Source: Pantoea sp. A4
Lineage (GTDB): Bacteria > Pseudomonadota > Gammaproteobacteria > Enterobacterales > Enterobacteriaceae
DNA length: 64,000 nucleotides
NCBI RefSeq assembly: GCF_000295955.2
Contig: NZ_ALXE01000002.1
Location: 25,111 to 89,110 of the forward strand
Direction of reading: 5' to 3'
The notes beneath the pieces were generated by a model. It was given only the letters and a program-made list of their open reading frames with translations. It was not told the origin of the DNA and searched no databases. The position numbers and the translations under genes were made by a program. Shown here piece after piece: positions 23,836 to 34,388 of this stretch (its first letter is position 1; each line of letters starts with the position of its first letter).

Positions 23836-24120
23836 TTAAATTCCTTTCAGGCCAGAGAACTGCTCGGCGGCGCGTGTCACGTTGACCTTCGTCACGTCAT
23901 AGTTTGCCACTTCCACAAACGGGTCCTCTGCCAGAATGGCGGCCAGGCGGGTGCGTGGCATGTCCCGGAGCATAATCATTCCTCCGGTACGCGGATCTTT
24001 GCGCCCGGCGGCAATAATATCCCCGCTGTCGAAATAACGGTTCAGCCACTCAATGTGGGGAGCCAGTAAAGCTTCGACATCTTCAACTGGGCGGAAGTAG
24101 TTCAAATACACCACGTACAT
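23836..24120 (-). CDS. YciI-like protein
   Basis: The 94-residue product resembles the YciI-like ferredoxin-fold family. It opens MYVVYLNYFRP and has the conserved His-Asp arrangement APHIEWLNRYFDSGDIIAAG (His near 22, Asp near 32), then a G-M-I-M-L-R strand and EDPFVEVANYDV. The biochemical role of the family is unsettled. The ATG at 24120 has AAGGA nine bases upstream. It starts nine bases after the iap stop, so it is probably co-transcribed with iap. A 200-bp repeat array abuts its 3' end. Confidence 0.8.
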   Translation of the reverse strand: MYVVYLNYFRPVEDVEALLAPHIEWLNRYFDSGDIIAAGRKDPRTGGMIMLRDMPRTRLAAILAEDPFVEVANYDVTKVNVTRAAEQFSGLKGI

Positions 24121-24129
24121 ATAGATTCC

Positions 24130-25146
24130 TTAACGTTGCGGATTAGCCAGTTCTTGCAGCAAAGGCAGGAGGATATTAACGCTCTCACGGCTGCGCAGCG
24201 CAATGCGTCCGGGCAGCCAGCGATCGATATATTGCAAGTTATCCAGATCGGTCTGGTGTCGGGTTTCCCCTTCAGGGAAATGGCGGCTACGGCTGCGCTG
24301 CTGCATGCCGTTATGCTGGCCAAGTTTCCAGTTGCTGGCCGTGACATCAAGCAAAGGGAACCCCGCTTGATCAAAAGCATTATGCCCCGCAAAGTCATTA
24401 CTGGTTAATACCCGGCTGGCTGCCGGAATATTAAGCCTGTGCGCCAGGCGCACGGCACGTTCGCTGGTCTGCTTACGCACGGCAACGGGCGTATGTTGCC
24501 CGCTGTTAAAATAGAGGGAGTCGCCCGTGATCAGACTGTTCAGGTCAATCACTAACAGCGTATTTTTCTTCTCAACAGGACTCATGCGCTGCAGGTAATC
24601 ATCCACACCATGCAGATTGTTCTGTGCGGCACTGAGTGCGACAAAACGAATACCATAATGCAGTGGACTATGGCTAAGTTTCTCAGCCAGCTCCAGCATT
24701 ACGCCAAGGCCAGAAGCATTATCATCAACGCCCTGTAAACGCAGGCCACCCAAATTATTATCGATATCTTTGCTGCTGGCGGGGGTCCAGGTATCCAGAT
24801 GGGCGATGACCAGAATCTCTTGCGGCACTTCACCTGCACGCGCGGCAATTACTGATGTCGCAGTCACTTTACGCGGGTGCTGCTGCCCACGTTCATCCTG
24901 CCATTCATAGCCGGTATTGAACTGACGGGTGTTGCTTTGGTAGCCAAAACTGCTGAACTGTTGTTGCAGATAATCTGCGGCCATTAATTCGGCGGGCGAA
25001 CCGCTCATGCGACCGGGGAAGAGCGTCGCGATATGGCGAATTTGTTGTTCGGCAAACTGGCCTGGCGTAGAGACAGATGCCGAAGCCTGAAAGGTAAGAC
25101 CGCTGACCAGTGCGCAAAGCGCGGCCCGGCGGAGAAAGGCAAACAT
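24130..25146 (-). CDS. iap: Iap-like M28 family aminopeptidase, catalytic motif degenerate
   Basis: The product is an exported protein of 338 residues homologous to Iap, the periplasmic aminopeptidase that trims alkaline phosphatase in E. coli. A signal peptide (MFAFLRRAALCALVSGLTFQASA) is clear. The ATG at 25146 is chosen for its AAGGA site; an in-frame ATG at 25167 is less likely. The M28 zinc motifs AHLDTW and DDNASGLG are kept. The next motif, usually GEEEG with the catalytic and a metal-binding glutamate, is replaced: RFVALSAAQNNLHG. The following NLDNL-type aspartate appears as IDLNSL. The fold is probably retained but peptidase activity is doubtful. It is divergent from cysG. Confidence 0.85.
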   Translation of the reverse strand: MFAFLRRAALCALVSGLTFQASASVSTPGQFAEQQIRHIATLFPGRMSGSPAELMAADYLQQQFSSFGYQSNTRQFNTGYEWQDERGQQHPRKVTATSVIAARAGEVPQEILVIAHLDTWTPASSKDIDNNLGGLRLQGVDDNASGLGVMLELAEKLSHSPLHYGIRFVALSAAQNNLHGVDDYLQRMSPVEKKNTLLVIDLNSLITGDSLYFNSGQHTPVAVRKQTSERAVRLAHRLNIPAASRVLTSNDFAGHNAFDQAGFPLLDVTASNWKLGQHNGMQQRSRSRHFPEGETRHQTDLDNLQYIDRWLPGRIALRSRESVNILLPLLQELANPQR

Positions 25147-25356
25147 GGGGTTATCCTTGTAAAACACCTGAACACAGGCGGCGGAAAAAACGCAGCCAGT
25201 ATGAAACTGTGAAGCAAATTAGACAATTTAGAAAACGCTGAAACACCAGCAATATCATTCGTTAAGCACTATTTGTTCGTAACTTAGCAGTGGCGTTATT
25301 CCATTCAGTAACAACTCATTCCAATAAGTAATTTCATCTGCCAGAACCAGGGGACG

Positions 25357-25362
25357 TATAGT
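25357..25362 (+). promoter_or_regulatory. Candidate -10 of the cysGDNC promoter with upstream ATTCCA repeats
   Basis: TATAGT at 25357 lies about 35 bp before the cysG GTG. Upstream, at about 25298-25327, ATTCCA occurs twice with a spacing of about 20 bp in an AT-rich stretch, which could be a CysB site. The assignment rests on position and base composition only. Confidence 0.4.
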
Positions 25363-25395
25363 CGCGTTAATCATTAGCATAGTACTAAGGTTCAC

Positions 25396-26811
25396 GTGGA
25401 TTATCTGCCCTTATTCGCCGATCTCAAAGGCCGCCCGGTGCTCGTCGTCGGTGGTGGTGATATCGCTGCCCGCAAAATAGAACTGCTGCATCGCGCTGGC
25501 GCGCAGGTGCAGATTGCCGCACGTGAATTGTGCGAAGAACTGCAAGCTCAACGAGATGCACAACAGGTTGAGTGGATCGCGACATCATTCGAACCGGCCC
25601 AGCTCGATAAAGTCTTTCTGGTGATTGCTGCCACCGATGATAACGCCCTGAACAGCCAGGTGTTCGACGAGGCCAATGCCCGTTTTCGTCTGGTAAACGT
25701 GGTGGATGATCAGCCGAAGTGTTCGTTTATCTTTCCTTCTATTGTTGATCGCTCCCCGTTAGTGGTGGCGATCTCCTCCAGTGGCACGGCACCGGTACTG
25801 GCTCGTCTGCTGCGGGAAAAAATTGAAACCCTGTTACCCGCCACGCTAGGGCAGATGGCTCAGGTGGCTGGAGAGTGGCGCGGCAAGGTTAAACAGCGCT
25901 TTGCTGAAATGAGCGACCGCCGCCGCTTCTGGGAACGGGCGTTTAATGGTCTGTTCGCCAGCCAGATGGCCGCCGGTAACGTGACAGCGGCACGTGAAAC
26001 GCTGGATCGTGAACTCACCACTGAAGAAAACCGTCAGGGTGAAGTGATTCTGGTAGGTGCCGGGCCTGGCGATAGCGGCCTCCTCACACTGCGTGGCCTT
26101 CAGGTGATGCAACTGGCGGATGTGGTGCTGTATGACCATCTGGTCAGTGATGAAGTGCTGGAGCTGGTGCGGCGTGATGCTGACCGTATCTGCGTGGGCA
26201 AACGTGCTGGCGCACACTCCGTTTCGCAGGAAGAGACTAACCAGCTATTGGTCAAACTGGCGCTGGAAGGGAAACGCGTGGTGCGTCTGAAAGGTGGCGA
26301 TCCGTTTATCTTTGGTCGTGGTGGTGAGGAACTTCAGGCTGCCCGCGCCGCAGGTATTCCGTTCCAGGTGGTGCCGGGTATCACCGCGGCCTCCGGGGCG
26401 ACGGCTTATGCCGGTATTCCACTGACGCACCGCGACTACGCGCAGAGCGCACTGTTTATTACTGGTCATCTGCGCAGCGACAGCGCAGGGATCGACTGGC
26501 CTTCATTGGCGCGAGCACGACAAACGCTGGCGATCTACATGGGCACGGTCAAAGCGGCGGAAATCAGCGCCGGATTAATTCAGCACGGTCGAGACCCGCA
26601 CACGCCAGTGGCGGTGATCGGGCGCGGAACGCGTCAGGATCAGCAGGTACTCACCGGCACATTAGAACAACTGGAAGCACTGGCTGCCGTTGCGCCCACC
26701 CCGGCCCTTTTGGTGATCGGTGAAGTGGTGAATCTGCATGAGCAGTTAGCCTGGTTTCAACATTCGGCACAGCAGGGGGCTCGCGAGTCCGCCGTTGTCA
26801 ATCTGGCTTGA
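25396..26811 (+). CDS. cysG: Siroheme synthase CysG
   Basis: CysG makes siroheme from uroporphyrinogen III. The 471-residue fusion has an N-terminal precorrin-2 dehydrogenase/ferrochelatase part ([31 protein letters not shown]) and a C-terminal SAM uroporphyrinogen-III methyltransferase ([59 protein letters not shown]). The start is a GTG at 25396 with AAGG six bases upstream. In E. coli cysG sits with nirBD. Here it is nine bases upstream of cysD, so siroheme supply is tied directly to sulfate activation, and CysI is the likely consumer. Confidence 0.95.
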   Translation: MDYLPLFADLKGRPVLVVGGGDIAARKIELLHRAGAQVQIAARELCEELQAQRDAQQVEWIATSFEPAQLDKVFLVIAATDDNALNSQVFDEANARFRLVNVVDDQPKCSFIFPSIVDRSPLVVAISSSGTAPVLARLLREKIETLLPATLGQMAQVAGEWRGKVKQRFAEMSDRRRFWERAFNGLFASQMAAGNVTAARETLDRELTTEENRQGEVILVGAGPGDSGLLTLRGLQVMQLADVVLYDHLVSDEVLELVRRDADRICVGKRAGAHSVSQEETNQLLVKLALEGKRVVRLKGGDPFIFGRGGEELQAARAAGIPFQVVPGITAASGATAYAGIPLTHRDYAQSALFITGHLRSDSAGIDWPSLARARQTLAIYMGTVKAAEISAGLIQHGRDPHTPVAVIGRGTRQDQQVLTGTLEQLEALAAVAPTPALLVIGEVVNLHEQLAWFQHSAQQGARESAVVNLA

Positions 26812-26820
26812 GGAAATATC

Positions 26821-27729
26821 ATGGACCAAAAAAGACTCACTCATCTGCGTCAGCTGGAAGCTGAAAGCATCCATATCATCCGCGAAGTGGCGGCGGAGTT
26901 CAGCAATCCGGTAATGATGTACTCTATCGGTAAAGACTCTTCGGTGATGCTGCATCTGGCGCGTAAAGCGTTCTATCCAGGCACGCTGCCATTCCCGCTG
27001 CTGCACGTGGACACCGGCTGGAAATTCCGTGAGATGTATGAGTTCCGCGACCGCACAGTGAAACAGATTGGTGCAGAGTTGCTGGTCCACCGTAATCCGG
27101 AAGGTGTTGCAATGGGCATCAGCCCGTTTGTGCACGGCAGTGCTAAGCACACCGACATCATGAAAACCGAAGGGTTGAAGCAGGCGCTGAACAAATACGG
27201 TTTTGATGCCGCGTTTGGTGGTGCCCGTCGTGATGAAGAGAAATCACGAGCCAAAGAGCGTATTTACTCGTTCCGTGACCGCTTCCACCGCTGGGACCCA
27301 AAAAATCAGCGTCCTGAGCTGTGGCACAACTACAACGGCCAGATCAATAAAGGCGAAAGCATCCGCGTATTCCCGCTCTCCAACTGGACGGAGCTGGACA
27401 TCTGGCAGTACATCTTCCTGGAAAATATCGAAATCGTCCCACTTTACCTGGCCGCACCGCGTCCGGTGCTGGAACGTGATGGCATGTTGATGATGATTGA
27501 TGACGATCGTATCGACCTGCAGCCCGGTGAAAAAATTGAAGAGCGCATGGTGCGTTTCCGTACCCTTGGCTGCTGGCCATTAACCGGTGCCGTGGAGTCA
27601 GAAGCCCAGACGCTGCCGGAAATTATTGAAGAGATGCTGGTCTCCACTACCAGTGAACGTCAGGGCCGCGTGATAGATCGCGATCAGGCCGGATCAATGG
27701 AAATGAAAAAACGTCAGGGTTATTTCTGA
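26821..27729 (+). CDS. cysD: Sulfate adenylyltransferase subunit 2 CysD
   Basis: CysD with CysN forms ATP sulfurylase, which converts sulfate and ATP to APS. The 302-residue protein has the PP-loop [18 protein letters not shown], the [18 protein letters not shown] segment and [33 protein letters not shown] precedes the ATG at 26821. The gene is the second of cysG-cysD-cysN-cysC, with 9- and 10-bp gaps on either side. Confidence 0.97.
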   Translation: MDQKRLTHLRQLEAESIHIIREVAAEFSNPVMMYSIGKDSSVMLHLARKAFYPGTLPFPLLHVDTGWKFREMYEFRDRTVKQIGAELLVHRNPEGVAMGISPFVHGSAKHTDIMKTEGLKQALNKYGFDAAFGGARRDEEKSRAKERIYSFRDRFHRWDPKNQRPELWHNYNGQINKGESIRVFPLSNWTELDIWQYIFLENIEIVPLYLAAPRPVLERDGMLMMIDDDRIDLQPGEKIEERMVRFRTLGCWPLTGAVESEAQTLPEIIEEMLVSTTSERQGRVIDRDQAGSMEMKKRQGYF

Positions 27730-27739
27730 GGAGCGCCAG

Positions 27740-29167
27740 ATGAATACTGTAATTGCACAACAAATTGCCGACCAGGGTGGCGTAGAAGCCTGGTTGACCG
27801 CACAACAGCACAAAAGCCTGCTGCGCTTCCTCACCTGTGGCAGCGTGGATGATGGGAAAAGTACCCTGATTGGTCGTTTGCTGCATGACACGCGTCAGAT
27901 TTATGAAGATCAGCTCTCCTCGCTGCACAACGACAGCAAGCGTCACGGCACGCAAGGTGAGAAGCTGGATCTGGCGTTGCTGGTGGATGGCCTGCAGGCC
28001 GAGCGTGAGCAGGGCATCACCATTGATGTTGCTTACCGCTATTTCTCTACCGAAAAACGCAAATTTATCATCGCAGATACCCCAGGACACGAGCAGTACA
28101 CGCGAAACATGGCGACCGGGGCTTCGACCTGTGATTTGGCTATTTTACTGATCGATGCGCGTAAAGGCGTGCTGGATCAGACACGTCGTCACAGCTTCAT
28201 CTCAACGCTGCTGGGGATTAAAAACCTGGTGGTCGCGATCAACAAAATGGATCTGGTCGACTACAAGCAGGACGTGTTTGAGCAGATCAAACAGAGCTAT
28301 CTCGATTTTGCCGAGCAGCTGCCGCAGGATCTGGATATTCGTTTTGTCCCGATGTCGGCGCTGGAAGGGGATAACGTGGCTAGCCCGAGCCAGACTATGC
28401 CGTGGTACAGCGGCCCAACGCTGCTCGATGTGCTGGAAACCGTGGAAATCAAACGTGTGGTTGAACACCAGCCAATGCGCTTCCCGGTACAGTACGTGAA
28501 TCGCCCTAACCTGGATTTCCGTGGTTATGCTGGCACGCTGGCATCCGGTGTGGTTAGCGTAGGACAGCGTGTAAAAGTTCTGCCTTCTGGCGTGGAATCT
28601 AACATCGCACGGATTGTGACTTTTGATGGCGATTTGCAACAGGCGGGTGCGGGCGAAGCCATTACCCTGGTACTAACCGATGAAGTCGATATTAGCCGTG
28701 GCGATCTGCTGGTTGCGGCAGATGCCGAACTGCAAGCCGTGCAGTCCGCCACCGTCGACGTGGTGTGGATGGCAGAGCAGGCGTTGCAGCCTGGTCAGAG
28801 CTATGACGTGAAAATCGCAGGGAAAAAATCCCGTGCACGCGTTGAAAAAGTGATTCATCAGGTTGAGATCAACAGCCTGGAAAAACGCAGCGCGGATCAA
28901 CTGCCGTTGAACGGTATCGGCTTGGTTGAACTGACTTTTGATGAACCGATGGTGTTGGATAGCTATCAGCAAAACCCAGTGACCGGCGGCATGATCTTTA
29001 TCGATCGCCTGAGTAACGTCACGGTAGGCGCCGGGCTAATCAATCAGCCGCTGACTAACCAGCTACAGCAGCAGGGCCAGTTTAGTGCCTTCGAGCTGGA
29101 ACTGAATGCGCTGGTGCGCCGCCACTTCCCACACTGGAACGCGCGTGACCTGTTAGGGGGCAACTAA
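27740..29167 (+). CDS. cysN: Sulfate adenylyltransferase subunit 1 CysN (GTPase)
   Basis: CysN is the EF-Tu-like GTPase subunit that drives APS formation. The 475-residue protein has G1 [17 protein letters not shown], the switch segment [16 protein letters not shown]3 [12 protein letters not shown] and G4 NKMDLV, followed by beta-barrel domains. It is not fused to CysC. TGAGGAGCG precedes the ATG at 27740, and the stop overlaps the cysC start by one base (TAATG). Confidence 0.97.
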   Translation: MNTVIAQQIADQGGVEAWLTAQQHKSLLRFLTCGSVDDGKSTLIGRLLHDTRQIYEDQLSSLHNDSKRHGTQGEKLDLALLVDGLQAEREQGITIDVAYRYFSTEKRKFIIADTPGHEQYTRNMATGASTCDLAILLIDARKGVLDQTRRHSFISTLLGIKNLVVAINKMDLVDYKQDVFEQIKQSYLDFAEQLPQDLDIRFVPMSALEGDNVASPSQTMPWYSGPTLLDVLETVEIKRVVEHQPMRFPVQYVNRPNLDFRGYAGTLASGVVSVGQRVKVLPSGVESNIARIVTFDGDLQQAGAGEAITLVLTDEVDISRGDLLVAADAELQAVQSATVDVVWMAEQALQPGQSYDVKIAGKKSRARVEKVIHQVEINSLEKRSADQLPLNGIGLVELTFDEPMVLDSYQQNPVTGGMIFIDRLSNVTVGAGLINQPLTNQLQQQGQFSAFELELNALVRRHFPHWNARDLLGGN

Positions 29168-29772
29168 TGGCGCAACACGATGAGAACGTGGTATGGCATG
29201 ACCATCCCGTTACGCGTGAGGCCAGAGAGCAGCAGCACGGCCATCAAGGGGTCGTGCTGTGGTTTACCGGGCTTTCGGGCTCGGGTAAATCAACCGTTGC
29301 TGGCGCGCTGGAGCAGGCTCTTCACGCTGCGGGTGTCAGTACCTATCTGCTGGATGGTGATAACGTACGTCATGGCTTGTGTCGCGATCTCGGCTTCAGT
29401 GATGACGATCGTAAAGAGAACATCCGCCGGGTGGGTGAAGTCGCAAAACTGATGGTGGATGCCGGGTTAGTGGTGTTGACCGCGTTTATCTCTCCCCATC
29501 GTGCTGAGCGCCAGATGGTGCGTGAGCAGCTAGGTGAAGGCCAGTTTATTGAAGTGTTTGTCGATACGCCGCTAGCGATTTGTGAAGCGCGCGATCCCAA
29601 GGGGCTGTATAAAAAAGCCCGTGCCGGTGAACTGCGCAATTTCACCGGAATCGACAGCGCGTATGAAGCGCCAGAAGCCCCAGAAATTCAGCTGGATGGC
29701 GAACAATTGGTTACAAAACTGACCCGCCAATTATTAGACCTCCTGCGTCACCGCGATATCATCAGATCCTGA
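29167..29772 (+). CDS. cysC: Adenylylsulfate kinase CysC
   Basis: CysC phosphorylates APS to PAPS. The 201-residue protein has the P-loop [20 protein letters not shown], the APS-binding [22 protein letters not shown], the family's phosphoserine region [16 protein letters not shown], and [25 protein letters not shown]. Translation is coupled to cysN. It ends the cysGDNC unit, with ygbE starting about 55 bp further on. Confidence 0.97.
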   Translation: MAQHDENVVWHDHPVTREAREQQHGHQGVVLWFTGLSGSGKSTVAGALEQALHAAGVSTYLLDGDNVRHGLCRDLGFSDDDRKENIRRVGEVAKLMVDAGLVVLTAFISPHRAERQMVREQLGEGQFIEVFVDTPLAICEARDPKGLYKKARAGELRNFTGIDSAYEAPEAPEIQLDGEQLVTKLTRQLLDLLRHRDIIRS

Positions 29773-29826
29773 ACAGACTGCGGCAAATCCAGTTGATTTG
29801 CCGCCCTCAGCGTCAACAGGATTTCT

Positions 29827-30147
29827 ATGCAGAACGTTACCCCAATGCTGGCTCGCAAAGACGACCGCTCCCAGGATGAGTCTCGCTCCTCCCTGCCCGG
29901 AGGCGTGATTGGCTTTCTCTCTTACTGGTGTGCGTTAGCAATTCCCTTCCTGCTGTACGGTTCAAACACGCTGTTCTTCTTCCTCTATACCTGGCCGTTC
30001 TTCCTCGCGCTGCTGCCTGTCTCGGTCTTGATCGGCATCGCCTGTAGTATGTTCCTGCGTGGCCATCTGTTTTGGACGGCAATTGCAACGGCAATCATCG
30101 TTGTCTGCCTGTTCTGGCTCCTGTTCTCTTTCCTCTCCGGATGGTGA
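29827..30147 (+). CDS. ygbE: YgbE family membrane protein (DUF3561)
   Basis: The 106-residue product has a polar N terminus of about 25 residues and then three hydrophobic segments (roughly 28-48, 52-72 and 78-103), so it is a small inner membrane protein. The sequence GGVIGFLSYWCALAIPFLLYGSN matches the YgbE/DUF3561 family, of unknown function. Its place between cysC and ftsB is conserved in enterobacteria. The ATG at 29827 follows CAGGATTTCT. Confidence 0.88.
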   Translation: MQNVTPMLARKDDRSQDESRSSLPGGVIGFLSYWCALAIPFLLYGSNTLFFFLYTWPFFLALLPVSVLIGIACSMFLRGHLFWTAIATAIIVVCLFWLLFSFLSGW

Positions 30148-30304
30148 TGGGGTGATGACCAAACGCATCGGGCAGTTACAAAACTTTACCCGAAGCGGCG
30201 CGGTTTTTTTGCGCATACAGTTGTCCTTTGCCACCATTTCTTCCGCTGCTGTGGAGTCTTCTGCAAAGTTATGGGATGATTGAGCGGTTTTTCAGGGGGC
30301 GGGA

Positions 30305-30622
30305 ATGGGAAAACTGACGTTACTGCTACTGGTGCTGCTTGGCTGGCTTCAGTATTCATTATGGCTGGGCAAAAACGGTATTCACGACTACACGCGCGTC
30401 GATCAGGACGTTGCGGTACAACAGGCGAATAACGCCAAATTAAAAGCGCGTAACGATCAACTGTTCGCTGAAATTGACGATCTTAACGGTGGGTCAGAGG
30501 CGATCGAAGAGCGCGCGCGTAACGAGCTGGGTATGATCAGACCCGGTGAAACTTTCTATCGCCTCGTGCCTGACCAGAATCAACGCAATGCGCAACAAGC
30601 TGCGCAAAATCAGCCACGATAA
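30305..30622 (+). CDS. ftsB: Cell division protein FtsB
   Basis: FtsB is a bitopic divisome protein that works with FtsL and FtsQ to signal septal peptidoglycan synthesis. The 105-residue protein has an N-terminal membrane helix ([20 protein letters not shown]), a heptad-rich coiled coil ([25 protein letters not shown]), and the [21 protein letters not shown] segment, typical of FtsB. GGGGGCGGGA precedes the ATG at 30305. It is followed four bases later by ispD, the usual operon. Confidence 0.95.
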   Translation: MGKLTLLLLVLLGWLQYSLWLGKNGIHDYTRVDQDVAVQQANNAKLKARNDQLFAEIDDLNGGSEAIEERARNELGMIRPGETFYRLVPDQNQRNAQQAAQNQPR

Positions 30623-30626
30623 CTCC

Positions 30627-31343
30627 ATGAATAACCTCGTATCCTCTGCGGATGTGGTCGCCGTTGTCCCGGCGGCCGGTATCGGCAGCCGTATGCAATC
30701 GGCTTGCCCTAAGCAATATCTGACTATTGGTCAACACACCATTCTGGAACACAGCATTGCCTGTCTGTTCCGCCATCCTGCGGTGAGCCGGGTGGTTGTC
30801 GCCTTAAGCCCGGAAGATACGCAATTTACTCAGTTGCCAGTGGCTCAGGACCCCCGTATTACTGTGGTCACAGGCGGTGATTCGCGAGCAACGTCGGTGC
30901 TGGCAGGGCTGCGCGCTATCCAGCATGCTCACTGGGTATTGGTGCATGATGCCGCACGTCCGTGCCTGCATCCGGAAGATTTACACGCGCTGCTTGCGCT
31001 GCGTGAGCAGAGCAAAGTGGGCGGGATTCTGGCAGCCCCCGTCCGTGACACCATGAAACGCGGCGAACCGGGCCAGGCTGCCATTGCCCACACGGTCGAT
31101 CGCGAACAGTTGTGGCACGCACTGACGCCGCAGCTATTTCCCCATCAGCTTCTGCTGACTTCCCTTGAGCGCGCATTGCAAGAGGGGGCTAACGTCACCG
31201 ACGAAGCTTCCGCGCTTGAGTACTGCGGTTATCATCCGGCGTTGATTGCCGGTCGCAGCGACAACATCAAAGTCACCCGCCCGGAAGACCTCGCGTTGGC
31301 GGCATTCTATCTATCTCAGATTCAGTTAAAGGAGAGCGCATAA
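30627..31343 (+). CDS. ispD: 2-C-methyl-D-erythritol 4-phosphate cytidylyltransferase IspD
   Basis: IspD makes CDP-methylerythritol in the MEP isoprenoid pathway. The start at 30627 ([23 protein letters not shown]) gives 238 residues; longer in-frame starts run back into ftsB. The CTP-binding motif [28 protein letters not shown], and [18 protein letters not shown] plus [12 protein letters not shown] are present. Its stop overlaps the ispF start (TAATG). Confidence 0.96.
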   Translation: MNNLVSSADVVAVVPAAGIGSRMQSACPKQYLTIGQHTILEHSIACLFRHPAVSRVVVALSPEDTQFTQLPVAQDPRITVVTGGDSRATSVLAGLRAIQHAHWVLVHDAARPCLHPEDLHALLALREQSKVGGILAAPVRDTMKRGEPGQAAIAHTVDREQLWHALTPQLFPHQLLLTSLERALQEGANVTDEASALEYCGYHPALIAGRSDNIKVTRPEDLALAAFYLSQIQLKESA

Positions 31344-31825
31344 TGCGTATTGGCCACGGTTTTGACGTGCATGCTTTTGGCGGGGAAGGCCCATTGGTGA
31401 TTGGTGGCGTTCGGATTCCCTTTGACCAGGGGTTTATTGCCCATTCGGATGGCGATGTTGCGCTGCACGCGCTGACAGATGCGCTGTTAGGGGCCGTGGC
31501 CATGGGTGATATTGGCAAGCTCTTCCCGGACACCGATCCCGCTTATAAGGGGGCTGATAGCCGTGGTTTGCTGCGCGAAGCCTGGCGTCGTATTGAGCAG
31601 AAAGGGTATCGCGTCGGGAATGTCGATGTCACGCTAATCGCTCAGGCACCAAAGATGTTGCCACATGTGCCGCAGATGCGCGTCAACATCGCTGAAGATT
31701 TGGGCTGCCATATGGACCAGGTCAACGTCAAAGCCACCACCACAGAGAAACTGGGGTTCACTGGACGTGGTGAAGGGATTGCCTGCGAGGCTGTCGCACT
31801 GTTATTTAAGGTTGATGAGGCATGA
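31343..31825 (+). CDS. ispF: 2-C-methyl-D-erythritol 2,4-cyclodiphosphate synthase IspF
   Basis: IspF cyclises CDP-methylerythritol phosphate to MEcPP. The 160-residue protein has the zinc ligands Asp 8 and His 10 in [10 protein letters not shown] and His 42 in the [19 protein letters not shown] motif, then [18 protein letters not shown] and [17 protein letters not shown]. It is translationally coupled to ispD upstream and overlaps truD by four bases downstream. Confidence 0.97.
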   Translation: MRIGHGFDVHAFGGEGPLVIGGVRIPFDQGFIAHSDGDVALHALTDALLGAVAMGDIGKLFPDTDPAYKGADSRGLLREAWRRIEQKGYRVGNVDVTLIAQAPKMLPHVPQMRVNIAEDLGCHMDQVNVKATTTEKLGFTGRGEGIACEAVALLFKVDEA

Positions 31826-32862
31826 TACCGTTGCATTACCTGCATGGACAGCCTGGCGCGACTGGCGTACTGAAAAGTGCACCGGAAGATTTTGTGGTGA
31901 TAGAAGATCTGGGGTATGCCCCGGATGGTGAAGGTGAGCAGCTGCTGGTTCGCATTCGCAAAACCGGCAATAACACCCGCTTTGTGGCTGAGGCATTGGC
32001 AAAGTATTTGCGTGTTTCTGCGCGTGAGCTGAGCTACGCCGGGATGAAAGACCGGCATGCCGTCACGGAGCAAACGCTTTGCTTCCGCGTCCCCGGCAAT
32101 GGGATGCCGAATTTGACCGGATTCGCCCTGGAAGGGGTCGAAATTTTGCAGGTGATTCGTCACAAACGTAAAATTCGTATCGGTGCGCTGGCGGGGAATC
32201 ATTTTCGGATAGTGATCCGCCATATATCCGGGCAGGATGAAGTCACACAACGACTTGAACTTATTCGCCAGAGTGGTGTGCCAAACTATTTTGGTGAACA
32301 ACGCTTTGGCCGCGACGGCAATAATCTGTCACTGGTGCGCCAATGGGCCGAGGGTCAGTTCCAGCCGCGCGATCGTAATAAAAAAGGCTTGTTGCTCTCA
32401 ACGGCCCGCAGTGCCTTGTTTAACCAGGCGAGCAGTGCCAGGCTGCAACATTATGGGCCAGAGCGGGTGCTGGCCGGTGATGCAGTACAACTGGCTGGAC
32501 GCGGCAGCTGGTTTGTCGCACAGCCTGATGAGCTAGCAGAGGTACAGGCGCGGGTTGAGCAACAGGAATTGCGCATCACGGCTCCGCTGCCGGGCAAAGG
32601 CGAGTGGGGAACGACCGGGGCAGTATTGCAGTTTGAGCAGCAGACCCTGGCAGACAGTGACGAATTGATTAAGCTTTTGGAACGTGAGCGGGTTGATGCT
32701 GCTCGTCGGGCTATGTTGGTGGTGCCGCGTGATATGGAGTGGCAGTGGTTGGATGCTTCTACTCTGTCACTACAGTTCTGGCTACCTGCCGGTAGTTTTG
32801 CTACCAGCGTAGTGCGTGAAATTGTTCAACATGTGGGTAACGATGCGGATATTACTGAGTAA
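31822..32862 (+). CDS. truD: tRNA pseudouridine(13) synthase TruD
   Basis: TruD modifies U13 of tRNA-Glu and belongs to its own pseudouridine synthase family. The 346-residue protein has the catalytic Asp in [47 protein letters not shown] and the C-terminal [17 protein letters not shown]. The N terminus is slightly shorter than in E. coli ([18 protein letters not shown]). It overlaps ispF at its start and surE at its end. Confidence 0.95.
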   Translation: MIPLHYLHGQPGATGVLKSAPEDFVVIEDLGYAPDGEGEQLLVRIRKTGNNTRFVAEALAKYLRVSARELSYAGMKDRHAVTEQTLCFRVPGNGMPNLTGFALEGVEILQVIRHKRKIRIGALAGNHFRIVIRHISGQDEVTQRLELIRQSGVPNYFGEQRFGRDGNNLSLVRQWAEGQFQPRDRNKKGLLLSTARSALFNQASSARLQHYGPERVLAGDAVQLAGRGSWFVAQPDELAEVQARVEQQELRITAPLPGKGEWGTTGAVLQFEQQTLADSDELIKLLERERVDAARRAMLVVPRDMEWQWLDASTLSLQFWLPAGSFATSVVREIVQHVGNDADITE

Positions 32863-33604
32863 CGACGATGGTATTCATGCACCTGGGATTCAGGTGTTAG
32901 CACAGGCACTACGCACGTTTGCGGAAGTGCAGGTTGTTGCTCCCGATCGTAATCGCAGTGGTGCCTCGAACTCATTGACGTTAGAGACGCCATTACGCAC
33001 CTTTACCCATGAAAATGGCGATATAGCGGTACAGATGGGAACGCCCACTGACTGCGTTTATCTTGGCGTTAATGCCTTGATGCAGCCACGCCCTGACATC
33101 GTGGTGTCAGGCATCAACGCGGGACCTAATCTCGGTGATGATGTCATCTATTCCGGCACGGTGGCTGCGGCTATGGAAGGGCGTCATCTTGGTTTGCCCG
33201 CGCTGGCGGTTTCCCTGAATGGACATGAGCATTATGCGACGGCGGCTGCGGTAACCTGCACGCTGCTTCGCGCGCTGGTGCACACGCCTTTGCGCACTGG
33301 CCGCATTCTCAATATCAACGTGCCCGATTTGCCCCTTGAGAGCATCAAAGGTATTCGCGTGACCCGCTGTGGTAGTCGTCATCCCGCTGACCAGGTGATA
33401 CGTCAGCAGGACCCTCGTGGTAATACGCTGTATTGGATTGGGCCGCCAGGTAACCAGTTGGATGCAGGACCGGGAACGGATTTTGCCGCCATTGACGAAG
33501 GCTATGTCTCGGTTACCGCACTGCATGTGGATCTCACGGCGCATGCTGCCCAGGACAAGCTTGACGCGTGGTTACAGCAATCTGGGGTTGCGCAGACATG
33601 GTAA
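32843..33604 (+). CDS. surE: 5'/3'-nucleotidase SurE
   Basis: SurE is a metal-dependent nucleoside monophosphatase linked to stationary-phase survival. The start at 32843 ([17 protein letters not shown]) gives 253 residues, the E. coli length, and overlaps truD by 20 bp. The metal-binding SNDDG, the [12 protein letters not shown] loop and [25 protein letters not shown] are intact. It belongs to the truD-surE-pcm-nlpD series leading to rpoS. Confidence 0.96.
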   Translation: MRILLSNDDGIHAPGIQVLAQALRTFAEVQVVAPDRNRSGASNSLTLETPLRTFTHENGDIAVQMGTPTDCVYLGVNALMQPRPDIVVSGINAGPNLGDDVIYSGTVAAAMEGRHLGLPALAVSLNGHEHYATAAAVTCTLLRALVHTPLRTGRILNINVPDLPLESIKGIRVTRCGSRHPADQVIRQQDPRGNTLYWIGPPGNQLDAGPGTDFAAIDEGYVSVTALHVDLTAHAAQDKLDAWLQQSGVAQTW

Positions 33605-34224
33605 GCAGGCGCGTCGAAACGCTGCTGGCACAACTGCGTTTGCAAGGCATTGAAGATGAAAGCCTGCTAAAAGCGTTGGCGGAAGTGCCTCGTGAGAAAT
33701 TTATCGACGAAGCCTTTGAGCATAAAGCCTGGGAAAACATCGCGTTGCCGATCGGTTCCGGGCAAACCATTTCTCAGCCTTACATGGTGGCGCGGATGAC
33801 CTCTTTACTGGAGCTTCATCCCGCGTCACGCGTGCTGGAGATTGGCACCGGCTCCGGTTATCAAACGGCAATCCTGGCTCATCTGGTTGATCATGTGTAC
33901 TCGGTAGAGCGCATCAAAGGGCTGCAATGGCAAGCCAAGCGGCGGCTCAAGCAGTTAGATCTTCACAATATCTCGACTCGTCATGGCGATGGTTGGCAAG
34001 GTTGGGCTTCACGTGGCCCATTTGACGCTATTATTGTCACTGCCGCTCCCCCTGAAATTCCGACTGCACTGATAGCGCAACTGGCTGACAATGGCATCAT
34101 GGTGCTGCCGGTGGGCGAGGATCAGCAGGTGCTGAAACGCCTGCGTCGGCAGAAGGATGTGCTACTGGAAGAGATAGTCGAACCGGTACGTTTTGTACCT
34201 CTGGTTCAGGGTGACTTGGCCTGA
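33598..34224 (+). CDS. pcm: Protein-L-isoaspartate O-methyltransferase Pcm
   Basis: Pcm repairs isoaspartyl residues in aged proteins using SAM. The start at 33598 ([18 protein letters not shown]) gives 208 residues and overlaps the surE stop by seven bases. The PCMT signatures [37 protein letters not shown] and [18 protein letters not shown] are present. A 164-bp gap to nlpD follows. Confidence 0.96.
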   Translation: MVSRRVETLLAQLRLQGIEDESLLKALAEVPREKFIDEAFEHKAWENIALPIGSGQTISQPYMVARMTSLLELHPASRVLEIGTGSGYQTAILAHLVDHVYSVERIKGLQWQAKRRLKQLDLHNISTRHGDGWQGWASRGPFDAIIVTAAPPEIPTALIAQLADNGIMVLPVGEDQQVLKRLRRQKDVLLEEIVEPVRFVPLVQGDLA

Positions 34225-34388
34225 ATCACTTCGTACTTGTTCACAACTGTCCCATAGCGCCACGTAGTTGATATTGCTACTATCCTTCCATATACATGTA
34301 AAACACATATTTTGTGACCTCAGGCAGCGCTTTGTGCTGCCTTGCGGTGCAAATCAGAGTCATCCAGGTGTGTCATCACGGGGGATTA

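Noticed and set aside
23290..23885. Several short open frames within the repeat array
   Set aside because: They are translations of the fold-back and tandem repeats in different frames, with no start context or family match.
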